The notes under the pieces are model-generated. The model was given only the letters and a program-made list of their open reading frames with translations, was not told where the DNA came from and ran no database searches. The translations under genes and the position numbers were made by a program. Below are positions 1 to 9,288 of a stretch of 64,000 nt of DNA, in pieces. This DNA comes from Planctomycetaceae bacterium (GTDB taxonomy: Bacteria; Planctomycetota; Planctomycetia; Planctomycetales; Planctomycetaceae): the NCBI GenBank assembly GCA_020426505.1, contig JAGQPX010000007.1, forward strand, positions 1-64,000. The letters are read 5' to 3'. Numbering within the stretch: the stretch's first letter is position 1; the number at the start of each line of letters is the position of its first letter.

Positions 1-67
1 TACTGCCCTCGTGAAGTGCCCAATCGGGATTGCTGGTAAGGCGGTCCTCGTAGGTCGTGACGTTCAT
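1..67 (-). CDS. Partial hypothetical protein, N-terminal 22 codons
   Basis: Reading leftwards from an ATG at 67-65, an open frame of 22 codons starts MNVTTYEDRLTSNPDWALHE and runs off the left edge. The peptide looks like a natural, hydrophilic protein start and not like a translation of non-coding DNA. It vaguely recalls planctomycete proteins of the nucleotidyltransferase type, but too little is visible to name it. No strong ribosome binding site is seen; a TACAAT-like box lies about 10 bases upstream of the ATG. Confidence 0.4.
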   Translation of the reverse strand, partial: MNVTTYEDRLTSNPDWALHEGS

Positions 68-462
68 GATCGAATTGTATCACACGACGGCATCAGGCAG
101 ACCACTCGGGATGTCGACCGTAAATCCCGCCGAATCCGGGCCGTCATTCCAAACGGCAACACGATGTCTTTGGCTGAGGAACAAGGCGGGTCCGACAACT
201 CCTGCTTGACACATGATGAGGCGAGGTGGTAGTTTAGGTCATCCTTGCTCATTCTTGAGTTCACAAGTGCTGGCCACCCCTTTCCTGATCCCATCCTTTG
301 AGAGACTTCATTGGCTTGGAACTCGAACTCACCAATGGACGCCCATCGTCCCTGGACTGCCTGTCTCAACTGAGACGACCCCATTAACGGAAAGTCACCA
401 GCGGCTGTTAAGAATGGCAGTTGGATCGTGGCTTGTCGATGACATGAAAGTTATGCTCCACG
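68..462. other. Intergenic region without recognised gene
   Basis: These 395 bases lie between two divergent genes. Open frames here have unnatural composition and no recognisable domain. A TTGACA (206-211), 18-base spacer and TAGTTT (230-235) could be a sigma-70-type promoter for the rightward HEAT-like gene, with a leader of over 200 bases. A short perfect hairpin GTCTC-AACT-GAGAC lies at 363-376. Nothing else stands out. Confidence 0.4.
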
Positions 463-1977
463 ATGTCGGCACACCATGATGTGCCGGCGGTTGGTGCAAA
501 CGTGAACCTCCACACCCATGTCCCCATGAAGGGAGCCCCGGTGATTGGGTCAAATCCAAAAATCACATCAGACTCCACTTTGCCGCCACGGATCGGTGCA
601 TGGCAACTGATGTGGGCGCTTGCGATCACGTTGGTCCTCTGTTTCTTCTCCAGCTCGGTGAAAGCCCAGTTTGGCGAGCGGCGCCCTCAAACAGACGCGT
701 CTGACGAAAAGACTCCGGAGATCAAGAAGAAGCCGGGGTTTGCCGAGCGAAACAATATCGTTCCCAACCCGTTGATGACGCCGGAGGACGAAGCCAAGTA
801 CGACTCGTCCAAACTCCAGGAGTACGCATCGAGTCTCCGTAACCCCAATCCCCGTCCGGTCGACGAGCGGATCATCCTGGAAGGGATGAGGTATCGCGTG
901 TACCGGATGACAATTGCGGAAAACTGGGAGAGCATCGGTAATCTGCGAAGCGCGTTCGTTAAGGATATCGACAACTTCGCTAAGGACTCGCCGCGCAGTC
1001 GAGAGATTGCACTGACAGCGGCGACGAAGTACCTGAGCGAGCTCCTCACCGATCAGCCACGGATCGTCACGCTCAATGCGATTCTTGGCTTGGGGCAGTT
1101 GAATCAGAAGCCGGAGAACCGCATTGAGAAGACCCCCAACATGCCATACGCGCCGGCTGCGGAACCGCTCTTGAGCGTGATCGAGAATGCCAGCCAGACG
1201 CGAGAAGCGAAGGTCATGGCGGCGTTCGGGCTGGGCCGTATCCTCCTGGACAGTGATCCGCCCAGGTCGACGCGAGACAATGTCGCACGCATCCTGTCGA
1301 AGGAACTCGATGTCGATAAGGACCGCCGTCTCAAGCCGGATGAAGAATGGTACTTGTTGCGAGTGGTCGAAACGTTGGGGTACCTCAAAGAGCCTCGCAC
1401 AGCCATCGGCGAGCCGGTTGCTGTCGACGCCTTGTGGAAGACGTTGCTGAACGAAAACCTGCCAATGACGTTGCGTGCTCACGCCGCCCGTTCGCTCTCC
1501 CAGTTCGATCTGGATCGTTCCTTCGATATCGGCCTGATCGCACACGAGGTCACCAGACTGGGGGGACTGGTGACGGTGCAGTTCAATGCAAGGCTGAATG
1601 CGCCCGAGTGGCGAAGATGTTACCTCGACATCTATTTCACGTTCCATCCGCAGACCGATGAGCAACTGGCCCGGGGTTGGGGGTTGCGGGCACAGGCGAA
1701 AACGCCCGCCTTGCGGACACATCAGGAACTGGTTGAAGGGGCCTACAAAGAGTCGCTGAAACTCGTCAACGGCGCGCTGGGTGCCATTCCGCCCAAGAAG
1801 ATCGATAATGCGGTGCTCAAGGAGGTCGCAGATTGGCTGGGGACGAATCCACCAGCGAGTCAGAAACTGTATGCTGAATCAGAGACGGTCGAGCAGATCA
1901 AGGCGGCGCTTTCGCCGGACGACGATGCCAACACGGCGGTCTCCAGTTCAGTGAGCGAGCCGATCGCCGGACAGTGA
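463..1977 (+). CDS. Secreted or membrane-anchored HEAT-repeat-like hypothetical protein
   Basis: This 504-residue protein is not recognised as an enzyme. About 50 residues in, a hydrophobic stretch (MWALAITLVLCFF, ending in SSVKAQ) looks like a signal peptide or anchor, so the true start may be the ATG at 526 or 610 and not the one at 463. The rest is alpha-helical, with HEAT-like stretches such as REAKVMAAFGLGRIL and LRAHAARSLSQFDLD at residues 240-370. Such repeats usually serve in protein-protein contact. The gene stands alone, with 227 bases before the next gene, and resembles conserved planctomycete hypothetical proteins of the cell envelope. Confidence 0.7.
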   Translation: MSAHHDVPAVGANVNLHTHVPMKGAPVIGSNPKITSDSTLPPRIGAWQLMWALAITLVLCFFSSSVKAQFGERRPQTDASDEKTPEIKKKPGFAERNNIVPNPLMTPEDEAKYDSSKLQEYASSLRNPNPRPVDERIILEGMRYRVYRMTIAENWESIGNLRSAFVKDIDNFAKDSPRSREIALTAATKYLSELLTDQPRIVTLNAILGLGQLNQKPENRIEKTPNMPYAPAAEPLLSVIENASQTREAKVMAAFGLGRILLDSDPPRSTRDNVARILSKELDVDKDRRLKPDEEWYLLRVVETLGYLKEPRTAIGEPVAVDALWKTLLNENLPMTLRAHAARSLSQFDLDRSFDIGLIAHEVTRLGGLVTVQFNARLNAPEWRRCYLDIYFTFHPQTDEQLARGWGLRAQAKTPALRTHQELVEGAYKESLKLVNGALGAIPPKKIDNAVLKEVADWLGTNPPASQKLYAESETVEQIKAALSPDDDANTAVSSSVSEPIAGQ

Positions 1978-2204
1978 CGTTCGGGAATTGACCGTCTCGC
2001 AATGCCAGCGAACCTGACATTGCTGGCGTCGCATGAGCTTCGCTTGTCCTTCGTTTTGGATTGAGAACGAGCGAGGGATGATGGCACTCGCCGCCAGCCC
2101 TTGATCGTCGGCACGTGATTGGCGATAAGGTGTCAGGGGAACGATGCGTTCCACCATCGGGCGAGGTGTCACAACAAGAGCTGACTCACAAGGATACCCT
2201 TCGT

Positions 2205-2570
2205 ATGAACGACGTGCCTGCTGACTTTCAAATCCAATGGCACGGCGATGCGGTCGTCGTGACTCCGACAGGCAACATCGAGACCATGAGTTGGGACCTG
2301 ATCGAACAGGCCGCCAATCTCGTGATGGCACCGCTCGCCGATCAGAAGGTGCCGCTCGTTGTGTTCGATCTCAGCGAAGTCGGTTACTTCGGTTCGGTCT
2401 TCCTCGCGCTGATCCTGCGATGTCACAAGTTCGTCAAGAGTCGAGGCGGCGAACTTGTTCTCTGTGGTGCCAGCAAGATGGCAAGAGAACTCCTCCGCAT
2501 CACGGCTCTCGACACGCTCTGGGCCATTTACGACGATCGCGAGTCGGCCTTTGATGCCATCGGTGCGTAA
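2205..2570 (+). CDS. STAS-domain protein (anti-sigma factor antagonist type)
   Basis: This 121-residue protein is a single STAS domain: [13 protein letters not shown], then [20 protein letters not shown], then the [14 protein letters not shown] loop and helix. STAS antagonists of the SpoIIAA/RsbV type bind anti-sigma kinases in partner-switching networks. Here the position after the DLS strand that is usually a phosphorylatable Ser or Thr reads YFGSVF, so Ser may be the target. The ATG at 2205 is preferred over upstream in-frame codons because AAGGA sits 10 bases before it. No anti-sigma kinase or phosphatase gene lies beside it, so the partner is unknown. Confidence 0.8.
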   Translation: MNDVPADFQIQWHGDAVVVTPTGNIETMSWDLIEQAANLVMAPLADQKVPLVVFDLSEVGYFGSVFLALILRCHKFVKSRGGELVLCGASKMARELLRITALDTLWAIYDDRESAFDAIGA

Positions 2571-2632
2571 CGGACGGCGCGCCCCCCCAGTCGGACTTCA
2601 CTGCGTCCAACTCTCACTTTCAAAGCTCCGCC

Positions 2633-3700
2633 ATGTCACGGAAAGTCACGCGAGCAGCAACGAACGTTTCGGAGGTAGATCCTCTCCCGACAGAGCACAG
2701 CTCCGTTCTCACCGGAGCCGACTCACTCATCGCAGAGTTGAAGGAGACAGCCGACAAACTCGGACGCGACGGCGCCACACGGGGCGACCTCAAGATTCTC
2801 GCGAGGGCACTCAAGGAGCTGCGTTATGCTTTTAGGGTGTTCACACCCTATCGCAAACAGCGAAAGGTGACGGTCTTCGGATCGGCCCGCATGCCACCCG
2901 ATCACCCGGCGTATGTGCAGTCGGTTGAGTTTGGCCGACGCATGGCGGAGGAAGGCTGGTACGTCGTCACCGGCGCGGGCGGCGGCATCATGGAGGGCGC
3001 CCACGTCGGGGCAGGCAAGAAGATGTCATTCGGCGTCAACATCATGCTTCCCTTCGAGCAGGAAGCGAACTACATCATCGAAGGAGACGAAAAACTCGTT
3101 CATCTCAAGTACTTCTTCACACGCAAACTGCTGTTCGTGAAGGAGGTCCACGCAATCGTGCTCTTCCCCGGAGGCTTCGGCACGCAGGATGAGGGATTCG
3201 AGACCCTCACTCTCGTGCAAACCGGCAAACGGGATTTGATGCCGATCGTGCTCGTTGACAGCCCTGGCGGCAGTTACTGGAAGAACTGGAAGAAGTTCAT
3301 CAAGGACAACCTCCTCGCCGACGGACTCATCTCGCCCGAAGACCTCGCACTGTTCCGGGTCACTGACGACATCGAAGCGGCCGTGGACGAGATTCTGGAC
3401 TTCTACTGCATCTACAACAGCATGCGATATGTGCGCGGCAAGCTCGTCCTTCGCCTGCACGCAGAGCCGGACGACCAGTTGATGCAACGACTGAACGACG
3501 AATTCAGCTCGATGCTGGAGTCCGGCAAGATCGAGAAGTGCAAAACGCATGCACTCGAAGCGGATGACAATCATCTCAAAGACCTGCCTCGCATCGCGTT
3601 CGACTTCAACCGTCGCGACGTCGGCAAACTGAGGTTGATGGTCGACCTGATCAACCGCGAACTCGGAGGCACCGCCGAAGACGGCGAGTTGTTGCCGTAG
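2633..3700 (+). CDS. LOG-family (lysine decarboxylase-like) protein
   Basis: This 355-residue protein carries the signature motifs of the LOG/TIGR00730 Rossmann family: [22 protein letters not shown] and PGGFGTQDE, the last being the nucleotide-binding and catalytic motif. Characterised members cleave the ribose 5'-phosphate from cytokinin nucleotides or from other nucleoside monophosphates; many are mis-annotated as lysine decarboxylases. The domain covers roughly residues 70-270. About 75 extra N-terminal and 80 extra C-terminal residues make it longer than the 180-240 residues of minimal LOG proteins, as in the larger planctomycete and proteobacterial branch. It is 62 bases downstream of the STAS gene in the same direction; the substrate cannot be told from sequence. 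Confidence 0.85.
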   Translation: MSRKVTRAATNVSEVDPLPTEHSSVLTGADSLIAELKETADKLGRDGATRGDLKILARALKELRYAFRVFTPYRKQRKVTVFGSARMPPDHPAYVQSVEFGRRMAEEGWYVVTGAGGGIMEGAHVGAGKKMSFGVNIMLPFEQEANYIIEGDEKLVHLKYFFTRKLLFVKEVHAIVLFPGGFGTQDEGFETLTLVQTGKRDLMPIVLVDSPGGSYWKNWKKFIKDNLLADGLISPEDLALFRVTDDIEAAVDEILDFYCIYNSMRYVRGKLVLRLHAEPDDQLMQRLNDEFSSMLESGKIEKCKTHALEADDNHLKDLPRIAFDFNRRDVGKLRLMVDLINRELGGTAEDGELLP

Positions 3701-3715
3701 GGTGCACGGGACACG

Positions 3716-5113
3716 TCAGACGAGTCCGTCACCCCAGGGGCCGGTGATGGCGAACGTCACGCCTGGCGTCTGGATATTCGCAAACAGCCATGTGCCGTCA
3801 AAGCTGAACGTCGCGCCGGCCCACTCTTGGTCACGATAGTCCTCATTCGCCAGTCCATGCGGGGCGCCGCCACGTCTGAAGTCGATGTTGTTGGCCGCGA
3901 GTGTGAAGAGCTGCCCCTTCGGCGTGAGTCCGTGCAATCGTTGAGGCACGATGTCGCCATCCTCGCAGAGCACGATCCCGCCTCGCGGACTGACGCACAT
4001 GTTGTCCGGCATGTCGAGCACATCCATGCCGGGCGACTCGAATCGCAGCGTCAACGTCTGTTCCTTCGGATCGAACTCCCACACCTGTCCGCGTTCAGCA
4101 TCACCGCCACTGGTCGCGGTGACGTAGACCCGCTTGTTTCCATACCACGCTCCCTCCAGTCGGGCGAAGGTCGACCCGCCCGCATCAACTCCCTGCCGGT
4201 AAACACCCTGATGATCATACGTGCCCGGAGTGTCGGCTCGCTCCGGGTCTTGGATGTCGACCCATTCAATGTCAAATGTTTGCCCGGTCTTCAGACCATT
4301 CCGCAGATCATCCCGACCCACCGCTTTGAGCATCTGGAGTGCGCCACCCGCACGCAGATTGCCCGGCTCGTTGGGAAGAAAGCGAAACAACCCCGCCTCT
4401 TTGCGGTCCTCGGTCTCGTAGACGATGCCCGTTTCCGGATCGATGGCGACCGCCTCATGCCAGATGCGACCGAGCCCCTTGAGCGGACGCGGGTCGGACT
4501 CTCCCTCCGGCTGGACTTCAAATACCCAGCCGTGTGTTTGCTCGTAATCGAATCGTTTCCCATCGTACTCGTCACCCGGTCCAAGAGTCGACTCTTCACA
4601 GGTCAGCCATGTGCCCCAGGGGGTCGGTCCGCCGGCACAATTCCGCACGGTGCCGGAGATGCTCGGCCAACTCCTCATCCACTTTTCACGGTTGGCATCG
4701 AACAGCAGATTGGTACAGCCGCCGGTCGCTTTGGCATCGTAGGTGATGCTCGCCGAGCCGATCGGCCGCCCGGTCTCCGCGATCTCATGATTGCGGGAGA
4801 GGATGATCTGTCCGTCCTTGTCAGACGTGACCGCCATGCCATCGTGAGTGTGAGGCGTCGGAGAGCCGTCAGCCATTGGCTCTCCCGTCCAGCCGAACGA
4901 CAGATAGCGGAACCCCTCCGGCAGTTGCAGGAGTTTGAGGCCCGTCACTTCATCCGCAACCGGTCGCAATGGACCGTAGCCGGACGATCGAAGCGAATTC
5001 TCATCACCCCGGCTGATGCGTGCGGCCAGCGCATCGAAGGTCGCACCGACGGCAATGGTGGACGCAGAGAGACGCAGGAAATCACGACGTCTGATCGAAG
5101 AATGTTTGCTCAT
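3716..5113 (-). CDS. PhoX family (DUF839) protein, Tat-exported
   Basis: The 465-residue product starts with a twin-arginine signal (RRRDFLRLSAST) followed by a hydrophobic, Ala-rich stretch, so it should cross the membrane folded. The body matches the PhoX/DUF839 beta-propeller family: GGCTNLLFD, NCAGGPTPWGTWLTCEES, and GRIWHEAVAIDPETGIVYETED, which in PhoX line a calcium/iron site and the phosphate pocket. Known PhoX enzymes are calcium- and iron-dependent alkaline phosphatases of the periplasm. Family members without tested activity are common, so phosphatase activity is inference. It ends 15 bases from the convergent LOG gene and lies 38 bases downstream of the prpD-like gene, possibly co-transcribed. 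Confidence 0.85.
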   Translation of the reverse strand: MSKHSSIRRRDFLRLSASTIAVGATFDALAARISRGDENSLRSSGYGPLRPVADEVTGLKLLQLPEGFRYLSFGWTGEPMADGSPTPHTHDGMAVTSDKDGQIILSRNHEIAETGRPIGSASITYDAKATGGCTNLLFDANREKWMRSWPSISGTVRNCAGGPTPWGTWLTCEESTLGPGDEYDGKRFDYEQTHGWVFEVQPEGESDPRPLKGLGRIWHEAVAIDPETGIVYETEDRKEAGLFRFLPNEPGNLRAGGALQMLKAVGRDDLRNGLKTGQTFDIEWVDIQDPERADTPGTYDHQGVYRQGVDAGGSTFARLEGAWYGNKRVYVTATSGGDAERGQVWEFDPKEQTLTLRFESPGMDVLDMPDNMCVSPRGGIVLCEDGDIVPQRLHGLTPKGQLFTLAANNIDFRRGGAPHGLANEDYRDQEWAGATFSFDGTWLFANIQTPGVTFAITGPWGDGLV

Positions 5114-5151
5114 GAGCGAGTGGTCAAAGGCAAGTGGGTGAATGTGGTGCT

Positions 5152-6597
5152 TCAGGGAATGGTCAAGGTGATCAGATCGTCAACCGGCATCTCGTCGATC
5201 GCCGCCGGATCATCGAATAGGGTGAGTAACTCGGAGACCTTGTCGGCAGGCAGGCACGTGCCGGCGTTATTGGCGAACTTGTCACGCAGTAACGGCTGGG
5301 CCTCATCACGACGACGGCGGTGTCCGATTGGGTATTCCACTTCGATCCGCCCCGTGCTCGATCCATCTTCAAACGTCATCTGCAACGCGTTGGCGATCGA
5401 TCGCTTGTCCGGGTCGAGATAGTCTTTCGTATATCGGGGCACTTCGACGACTTCCATTTTCGATCGCAATTCATCAATCCGGGGATCACCCGCGCGGACG
5501 TCATCGTAGTCTTCGGCTGTTAAGGTTCCATGAATGAGGGGCACCGCAATCATATACTGCAGGCAGTGGTCGCGGTCAGCCGGATTTGTCAGCGGCCCCG
5601 TCTTGTCGATGATCCGCACGGCTGACTCATGCGTCTCGACGTGGATGGACTTGATCTGATCCAGCCGGTCCTTCACCTCCGGATGCAGTCGCACGGCTGC
5701 TTCGACGGCCGTCTGGGCATGAAACTCAGCCGGAAACGAGACCTTGAACAGCACGTTTTCCATCACGTATGCATCGAATGGTCGGTTGACCTTGATCGAT
5801 TGCCCGCGGAACAGGCTGTCCTGAAAGCCCCACGTAGGAGCCGTGACTGCGGTCGCATAGCCCATCTCGCCGCGAAGTGTCCACAACGCGAGTTGCACCG
5901 CCCGACGACCCGCATCACCCGCTGCCCAGCTCTTGCGTGATCCCGTATTCGGAGCATGTCGATACGTCCGCAATGCTCCGCCGTCGATCCATGCCTGACT
6001 GACAGCATCCCGCACCTGCTCACGCGTCCCTCCCAGCATGTGAGCCGCGACCGCTGTCGAGGCGATCCGCACCAGAATCACATGATCCAGTCCCACCCGG
6101 TTGAACGCGTTCTCCAAGGCAATGACGCCCTGAATTTCGTACGCCTTGATCGCCGCGGTGAGGATGTCCCGCACCGTGAGACGTTTCCCGTTGGACTCCG
6201 CCGTGTTTCGGTTGAGGTAGTCCGCACAGCTCAGGATGGCCGCAAAGTTGTCCGACGGATGCCCCCACTCTGCTGCGAGCCAGGTGTCGTTGTAGTCAAG
6301 CCAGCGGATCAGACAGCCAAGATTGAACGTCGCCTGCACCGGGTCGAGGACGTAGGACGTCCCCGGGACTCTCGCGCCGTTCTCGAGTGTCGCTCCCGGC
6401 ACCACCGGCCCCAGCATCCTGGTGCAAGCCGGAAACTGCATCGCCTGAAACGCACACCCCAGGCTGTCCATGAGGCACAACCGAGCCGTGTCATACGCTT
6501 CATCGCTTTCGACGATGTAGTCGACGACATAATCGGCGATGTCCGTCAGAAGGTGATCGAAGGGAACGTTCGATTTGGTGGGAGTGTGCGAGGACAT
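5152..6597 (-). CDS. prpD: MmgE/PrpD family protein, probable 2-methylcitrate dehydratase
   Basis: This 481-residue protein matches the MmgE/PrpD family over its full length. Diagnostic stretches are [21 protein letters not shown] near residue 100, [18 protein letters not shown] near 220, and [17 protein letters not shown] near 300. PrpD dehydrates 2-methylcitrate to 2-methyl-cis-aconitate in the methylcitrate route for propionate, and can act on citrate. The length fits PrpD (about 480) better than the shorter MmgE-like paralogues. No prpB or prpC gene lies nearby, so the pathway role is inferred from family only. It precedes the PhoX gene on the same strand. Confidence 0.85.
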   Translation of the reverse strand: MSSHTPTKSNVPFDHLLTDIADYVVDYIVESDEAYDTARLCLMDSLGCAFQAMQFPACTRMLGPVVPGATLENGARVPGTSYVLDPVQATFNLGCLIRWLDYNDTWLAAEWGHPSDNFAAILSCADYLNRNTAESNGKRLTVRDILTAAIKAYEIQGVIALENAFNRVGLDHVILVRIASTAVAAHMLGGTREQVRDAVSQAWIDGGALRTYRHAPNTGSRKSWAAGDAGRRAVQLALWTLRGEMGYATAVTAPTWGFQDSLFRGQSIKVNRPFDAYVMENVLFKVSFPAEFHAQTAVEAAVRLHPEVKDRLDQIKSIHVETHESAVRIIDKTGPLTNPADRDHCLQYMIAVPLIHGTLTAEDYDDVRAGDPRIDELRSKMEVVEVPRYTKDYLDPDKRSIANALQMTFEDGSSTGRIEVEYPIGHRRRRDEAQPLLRDKFANNAGTCLPADKVSELLTLFDDPAAIDEMPVDDLITLTIP

Positions 6598-6787
6598 AAG
6601 TCTCTGTAGGAATTGTGTTGTTTCGATGAACGCTGCTCGACAATTGCTATCCTCACATTCAGCGAGGAAGAGGTTTCCCTACCAGTGTCAACTATGATGG
6701 AAGGGCGAGGCTCCTGCCGAGTCGGAGCGTGATTCAGCGTATACTTCTACCAAGCATCGGTCTGAGCGGGAATCGACTTCCGTATCG

Positions 6788-7372
6788 ATGTCTTTCGAGA
6801 ATTCATCTCACGTATTTGGAACTCTCATGTACAACACTCAGGCACCCCTGTTCCCAGATTACGTCGACGACGAGGATAGCCATCTTTCGACGATTCGGCT
6901 TCCAGCATTTGCTGGGATGCGGGTCACAAACGGTCCCTATGGAGCAGTGTCATCCCCAGAGCTTTCAAATGGCGAAACCCATGCCCGTGCAGACAAGGAG
7001 ATGGACGTTGAGCAGTTCCGTGCGATTGTGAACTGGATCATCGAGCATGACTCCGAGATCCGTGAACTCCTTTTCCCTGCATTAGTCGACCAGTATTTGG
7101 AAATGCGTGAGCTCGTGATCGAATGTCTCGTCGATGAGGATCCGGATGAAGTCGTCCCAGAAATCAGCAGACCAGACGACCTGGTGACGTTATGTGGGTT
7201 GGTTGTTGTCCACATTGGAGGAATGAGCACAGGTGGGGAACCACGGTTCGGAATTCAGCTCGGATGCAATTGGGACGATGAACACGGAGCAGGCGTTCGT
7301 TTTCAGGGGCTCAGGGTCGTCGCATCTGGAGATGCTTCGGACGCTTTTCTATTTCCAGATGCAGAGAGATGA
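6788..7372 (+). CDS. Hypothetical protein, DUF6985-like
   Basis: This acidic, probably cytoplasmic protein of up to 194 residues has no signal peptide or membrane segment. The order of features (RLPAFAGMRVTNGPYGAVSS, a helical acidic middle, SRPDDLVTLCGLVVVHI, then LGCNWDDEHGAGVRFQGLRV near the end) resembles what I recall of DUF6985 proteins, whose end usually reads like 'WDEEHGLGV...GGADTAF'. No biochemical function is known for that family. The ATG at 6827 has a better-spaced GGA upstream and is an alternative start. It is a stand-alone gene, followed by a repeat cluster. Confidence 0.65.
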   Translation: MSFENSSHVFGTLMYNTQAPLFPDYVDDEDSHLSTIRLPAFAGMRVTNGPYGAVSSPELSNGETHARADKEMDVEQFRAIVNWIIEHDSEIRELLFPALVDQYLEMRELVIECLVDEDPDEVVPEISRPDDLVTLCGLVVVHIGGMSTGGEPRFGIQLGCNWDDEHGAGVRFQGLRVVASGDASDAFLFPDAER

Positions 7373-7471
7373 AAAGGCTCCACTAGTTGTCACGACTCGT
7401 GTCGAGACGCCTCTTACCACCAATGAGGTGAAGAGCTTTGCCGGACGAAGCCGCGCAACGGTGACAGTGAG

Positions 7472-7565
7472 TGCTGACGCCACTTCGTGGCTCAGATGCC
7501 TGTTGCGATTTCCAGCCGTGGGTTGGCGCCCACGGTTATCTGCTGATGCCGCTTCGCGGCTGACC
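7472..7565. repeat. Compound palindromic repeat: three hairpins in tandem
   Basis: The 322-base gap 7373-7694 holds no gene but contains three perfect hairpins: GCCAC-TTC-GTGGC at 7479-7491, CCGTGGG-TTGGCG-CCCACGG at 7516-7535, and GCCGC-TTC-GCGGC at 7548-7560. The outer two sit in similar contexts (GCTGACGCC/GCTGATGCC), so the element is a direct repeat around a central palindrome. This is REP-like architecture. It lies between a rightward and a leftward gene and could also stop transcription from both. Nothing else was seen in the gap. Confidence 0.7.
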
Positions 7566-7694
7566 GGATTTCAATGAGAACAATGATCTCTCATCTTGCA
7601 TCTTCCGCGTGATGAGCGGATGGAGTGAGAGCTTTCATCAAACTGGGACGCGTTTGAGCGTCAGTGACATCACGGCGGAGCGTGATGACTACTT

Positions 7695-9041
7695 TCAGCC
7701 TGCGAGCAATTCCTCGATCGGCGACGCTTCCGGGTCGGCGATGCGGATGGGGCGACCGACGTTGGAGATGTTTTGACGTTCCGGGTCGATGCCCAAGGCT
7801 CGGGTGATGGTCGCGAGCAAGTCTTGCGTTACGACCTTGCGGTCCTCAACACGCATGCCGTCCTCGCTCGTCTGGCCGATCACCTGACCACCCCGGATGC
7901 CGCCACCACAGAGGACGGATGACCATGCTGCGGGGAAGTGATCGCGTCCGGTGCGGTCGACCTGAATCTGCGGCGTGCGGCCGAACTCGCCCATCCAGAT
8001 AACGAGTGTCGATTCCAACAGTCCTCGCTGACGCAGGTCGGTCATCAGCGTGGCCCAAGCCGGGTCGAGGGTCTCACAAAGTTCCTGGACCTGATTGAAG
8101 TTGTCCTGATGCGTATCCCAGCCGACGCCCTGATTATCGCCTGCCGAGTTGAGGGAGACTTCTACGAACGGCACGTTCCGTTCGACCAACCGCCGGGCGA
8201 GCAGACATCCCTGACCGAACGGGTTGCGTCCATACGCATCCCGTAGTGCGTCATCCTCTTCATCGAGGTTGAAGGCACCAACCGCTGCTGACCGCATCAT
8301 GCGGACTGCTTTCTCGTAGGCCAGTCGATGACTCTCAACGGTCACGTCCGGTCGCGTTGATGCGAAGCTCGTTTCGAGTGTGTCCAGCAGTCCGAGTCGT
8401 CCGTCGAGTTGAGGGGCATCGACGCCATTGGGCAACTCGATGTTGCGGACGCTGAGTGAGTCGTCCTCGTTCATCTGAGCACCGCCGCGAGATGCGTCTC
8501 CGACGACGAGCGGTGCATACTGCGGGCCAAGGAAGCCGGGGCCGTACGCTCCCGGACTCAGAATGCGATTGGGGGCGATGCTGACGAAGTTCGGCAGTTC
8601 AGCCGTGTCCTGTCCCAACTCCTTGCTGAACAGCGACCCCATCGTTGGATAGCGAATGGGTCCCTGCGGCAAGTAACCGGTGCGAGCCAGATAGGTTGCC
8701 CGCGTGTGATCCCCCTCCTTCGTGCTCATTGAGCGGATGATGGCCATGTCCTGCATCTGCTTGGCGATCTGAGGCAGATGCTCGCAGATCTGGATACCGG
8801 GCACCGACGTGTCGATCGGCTTGAACTCCCCGCCGTTCTCGTGCTCGGGTTTGGGGTCGAACGTGTCAAGCTGACTCGGTCCGCCGCTCATCCACAGCAG
8901 GATGCACGACCGTTGCCGGGCCGGGTTCGCAGCCGTCTGCTCCGCCAGAGCCGGGAACCAGGGAGACATGGCCCCGCCGATGAATCCCGCAGTGGAGAGA
9001 CGCATCCAGTCACGACGGTTCATTCGATCGATGCCACGCAT
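7695..9041 (-). CDS. DUF1501 family secreted protein (Tat signal)
   Basis: The 448-residue product, taken from the ATG at 9041, begins MRGIDRMNRRDWMRLSTAG, a twin-arginine-like export signal. The body is a DUF1501 protein: WMSGGPSQLDTFDPKPEHE near the start, GDHTRATYLARTGYLPQG, then WDTHQDNF, MGEFGRTP and GRDHFP, which correspond to the metal-binding motifs of the alkaline phosphatase/sulfatase superfamily. DUF1501 proteins are very numerous in planctomycetes and usually pair with DUF1549/DUF1553 cytochrome-type proteins; none is adjacent here. The open frame extends upstream to 9251 only because it reads through a palindromic repeat. Function is unknown. Confidence 0.85.
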   Translation of the reverse strand: MRGIDRMNRRDWMRLSTAGFIGGAMSPWFPALAEQTAANPARQRSCILLWMSGGPSQLDTFDPKPEHENGGEFKPIDTSVPGIQICEHLPQIAKQMQDMAIIRSMSTKEGDHTRATYLARTGYLPQGPIRYPTMGSLFSKELGQDTAELPNFVSIAPNRILSPGAYGPGFLGPQYAPLVVGDASRGGAQMNEDDSLSVRNIELPNGVDAPQLDGRLGLLDTLETSFASTRPDVTVESHRLAYEKAVRMMRSAAVGAFNLDEEDDALRDAYGRNPFGQGCLLARRLVERNVPFVEVSLNSAGDNQGVGWDTHQDNFNQVQELCETLDPAWATLMTDLRQRGLLESTLVIWMGEFGRTPQIQVDRTGRDHFPAAWSSVLCGGGIRGGQVIGQTSEDGMRVEDRKVVTQDLLATITRALGIDPERQNISNVGRPIRIADPEASPIEELLAG

Positions 9042-9194
9042 GAGCTTGTCCTCGAAACAGGGAGTTCGTGGAAATGTACGTCGATCACGGCAGGAACTGT
9101 GAGTTGATTCTCTCAGAATTGGCGCCGGAAGTCGAGAAATTCCCTGAAGCTGGGCGCTGAGCAGGATGCGACCGCGCTCCGAACGAACAACAAC

Positions 9195-9213
9195 GGCAGG
9201 TTGGAAACCTGCC
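9195..9213. repeat. Palindromic repeat GGCAGGTT-N3-AACCTGCC
   Basis: This is a perfect 8-base inverted repeat with a three-base loop, followed by CCCACGGG. It lies in the divergent gap between the DUF1501 and CehA/McbA genes and forms a stable hairpin on either strand. The same core is known to me as an abundant dispersed repeat in planctomycete genomes; its copy number here cannot be counted in one window. Confidence 0.6.
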
Positions 9214-9288
9214 CCACGGGTGGTTGAAATTGGGCTGCCAACTCGGTGCAATGGAGTGATTCCGCTACTCTCGACCGAGGTTCACGAC

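Noticed and set aside
568-1722. A 384-codon frame on the minus strand
   Set aside because: Antisense shadow of the HEAT-like gene; the translation is Arg/Gln-rich and featureless.
3827-5422. A 531-codon frame on the plus strand
   Set aside because: It is antisense to the PhoX gene and part of the prpD gene, and its translation is Arg/His-rich without motifs.
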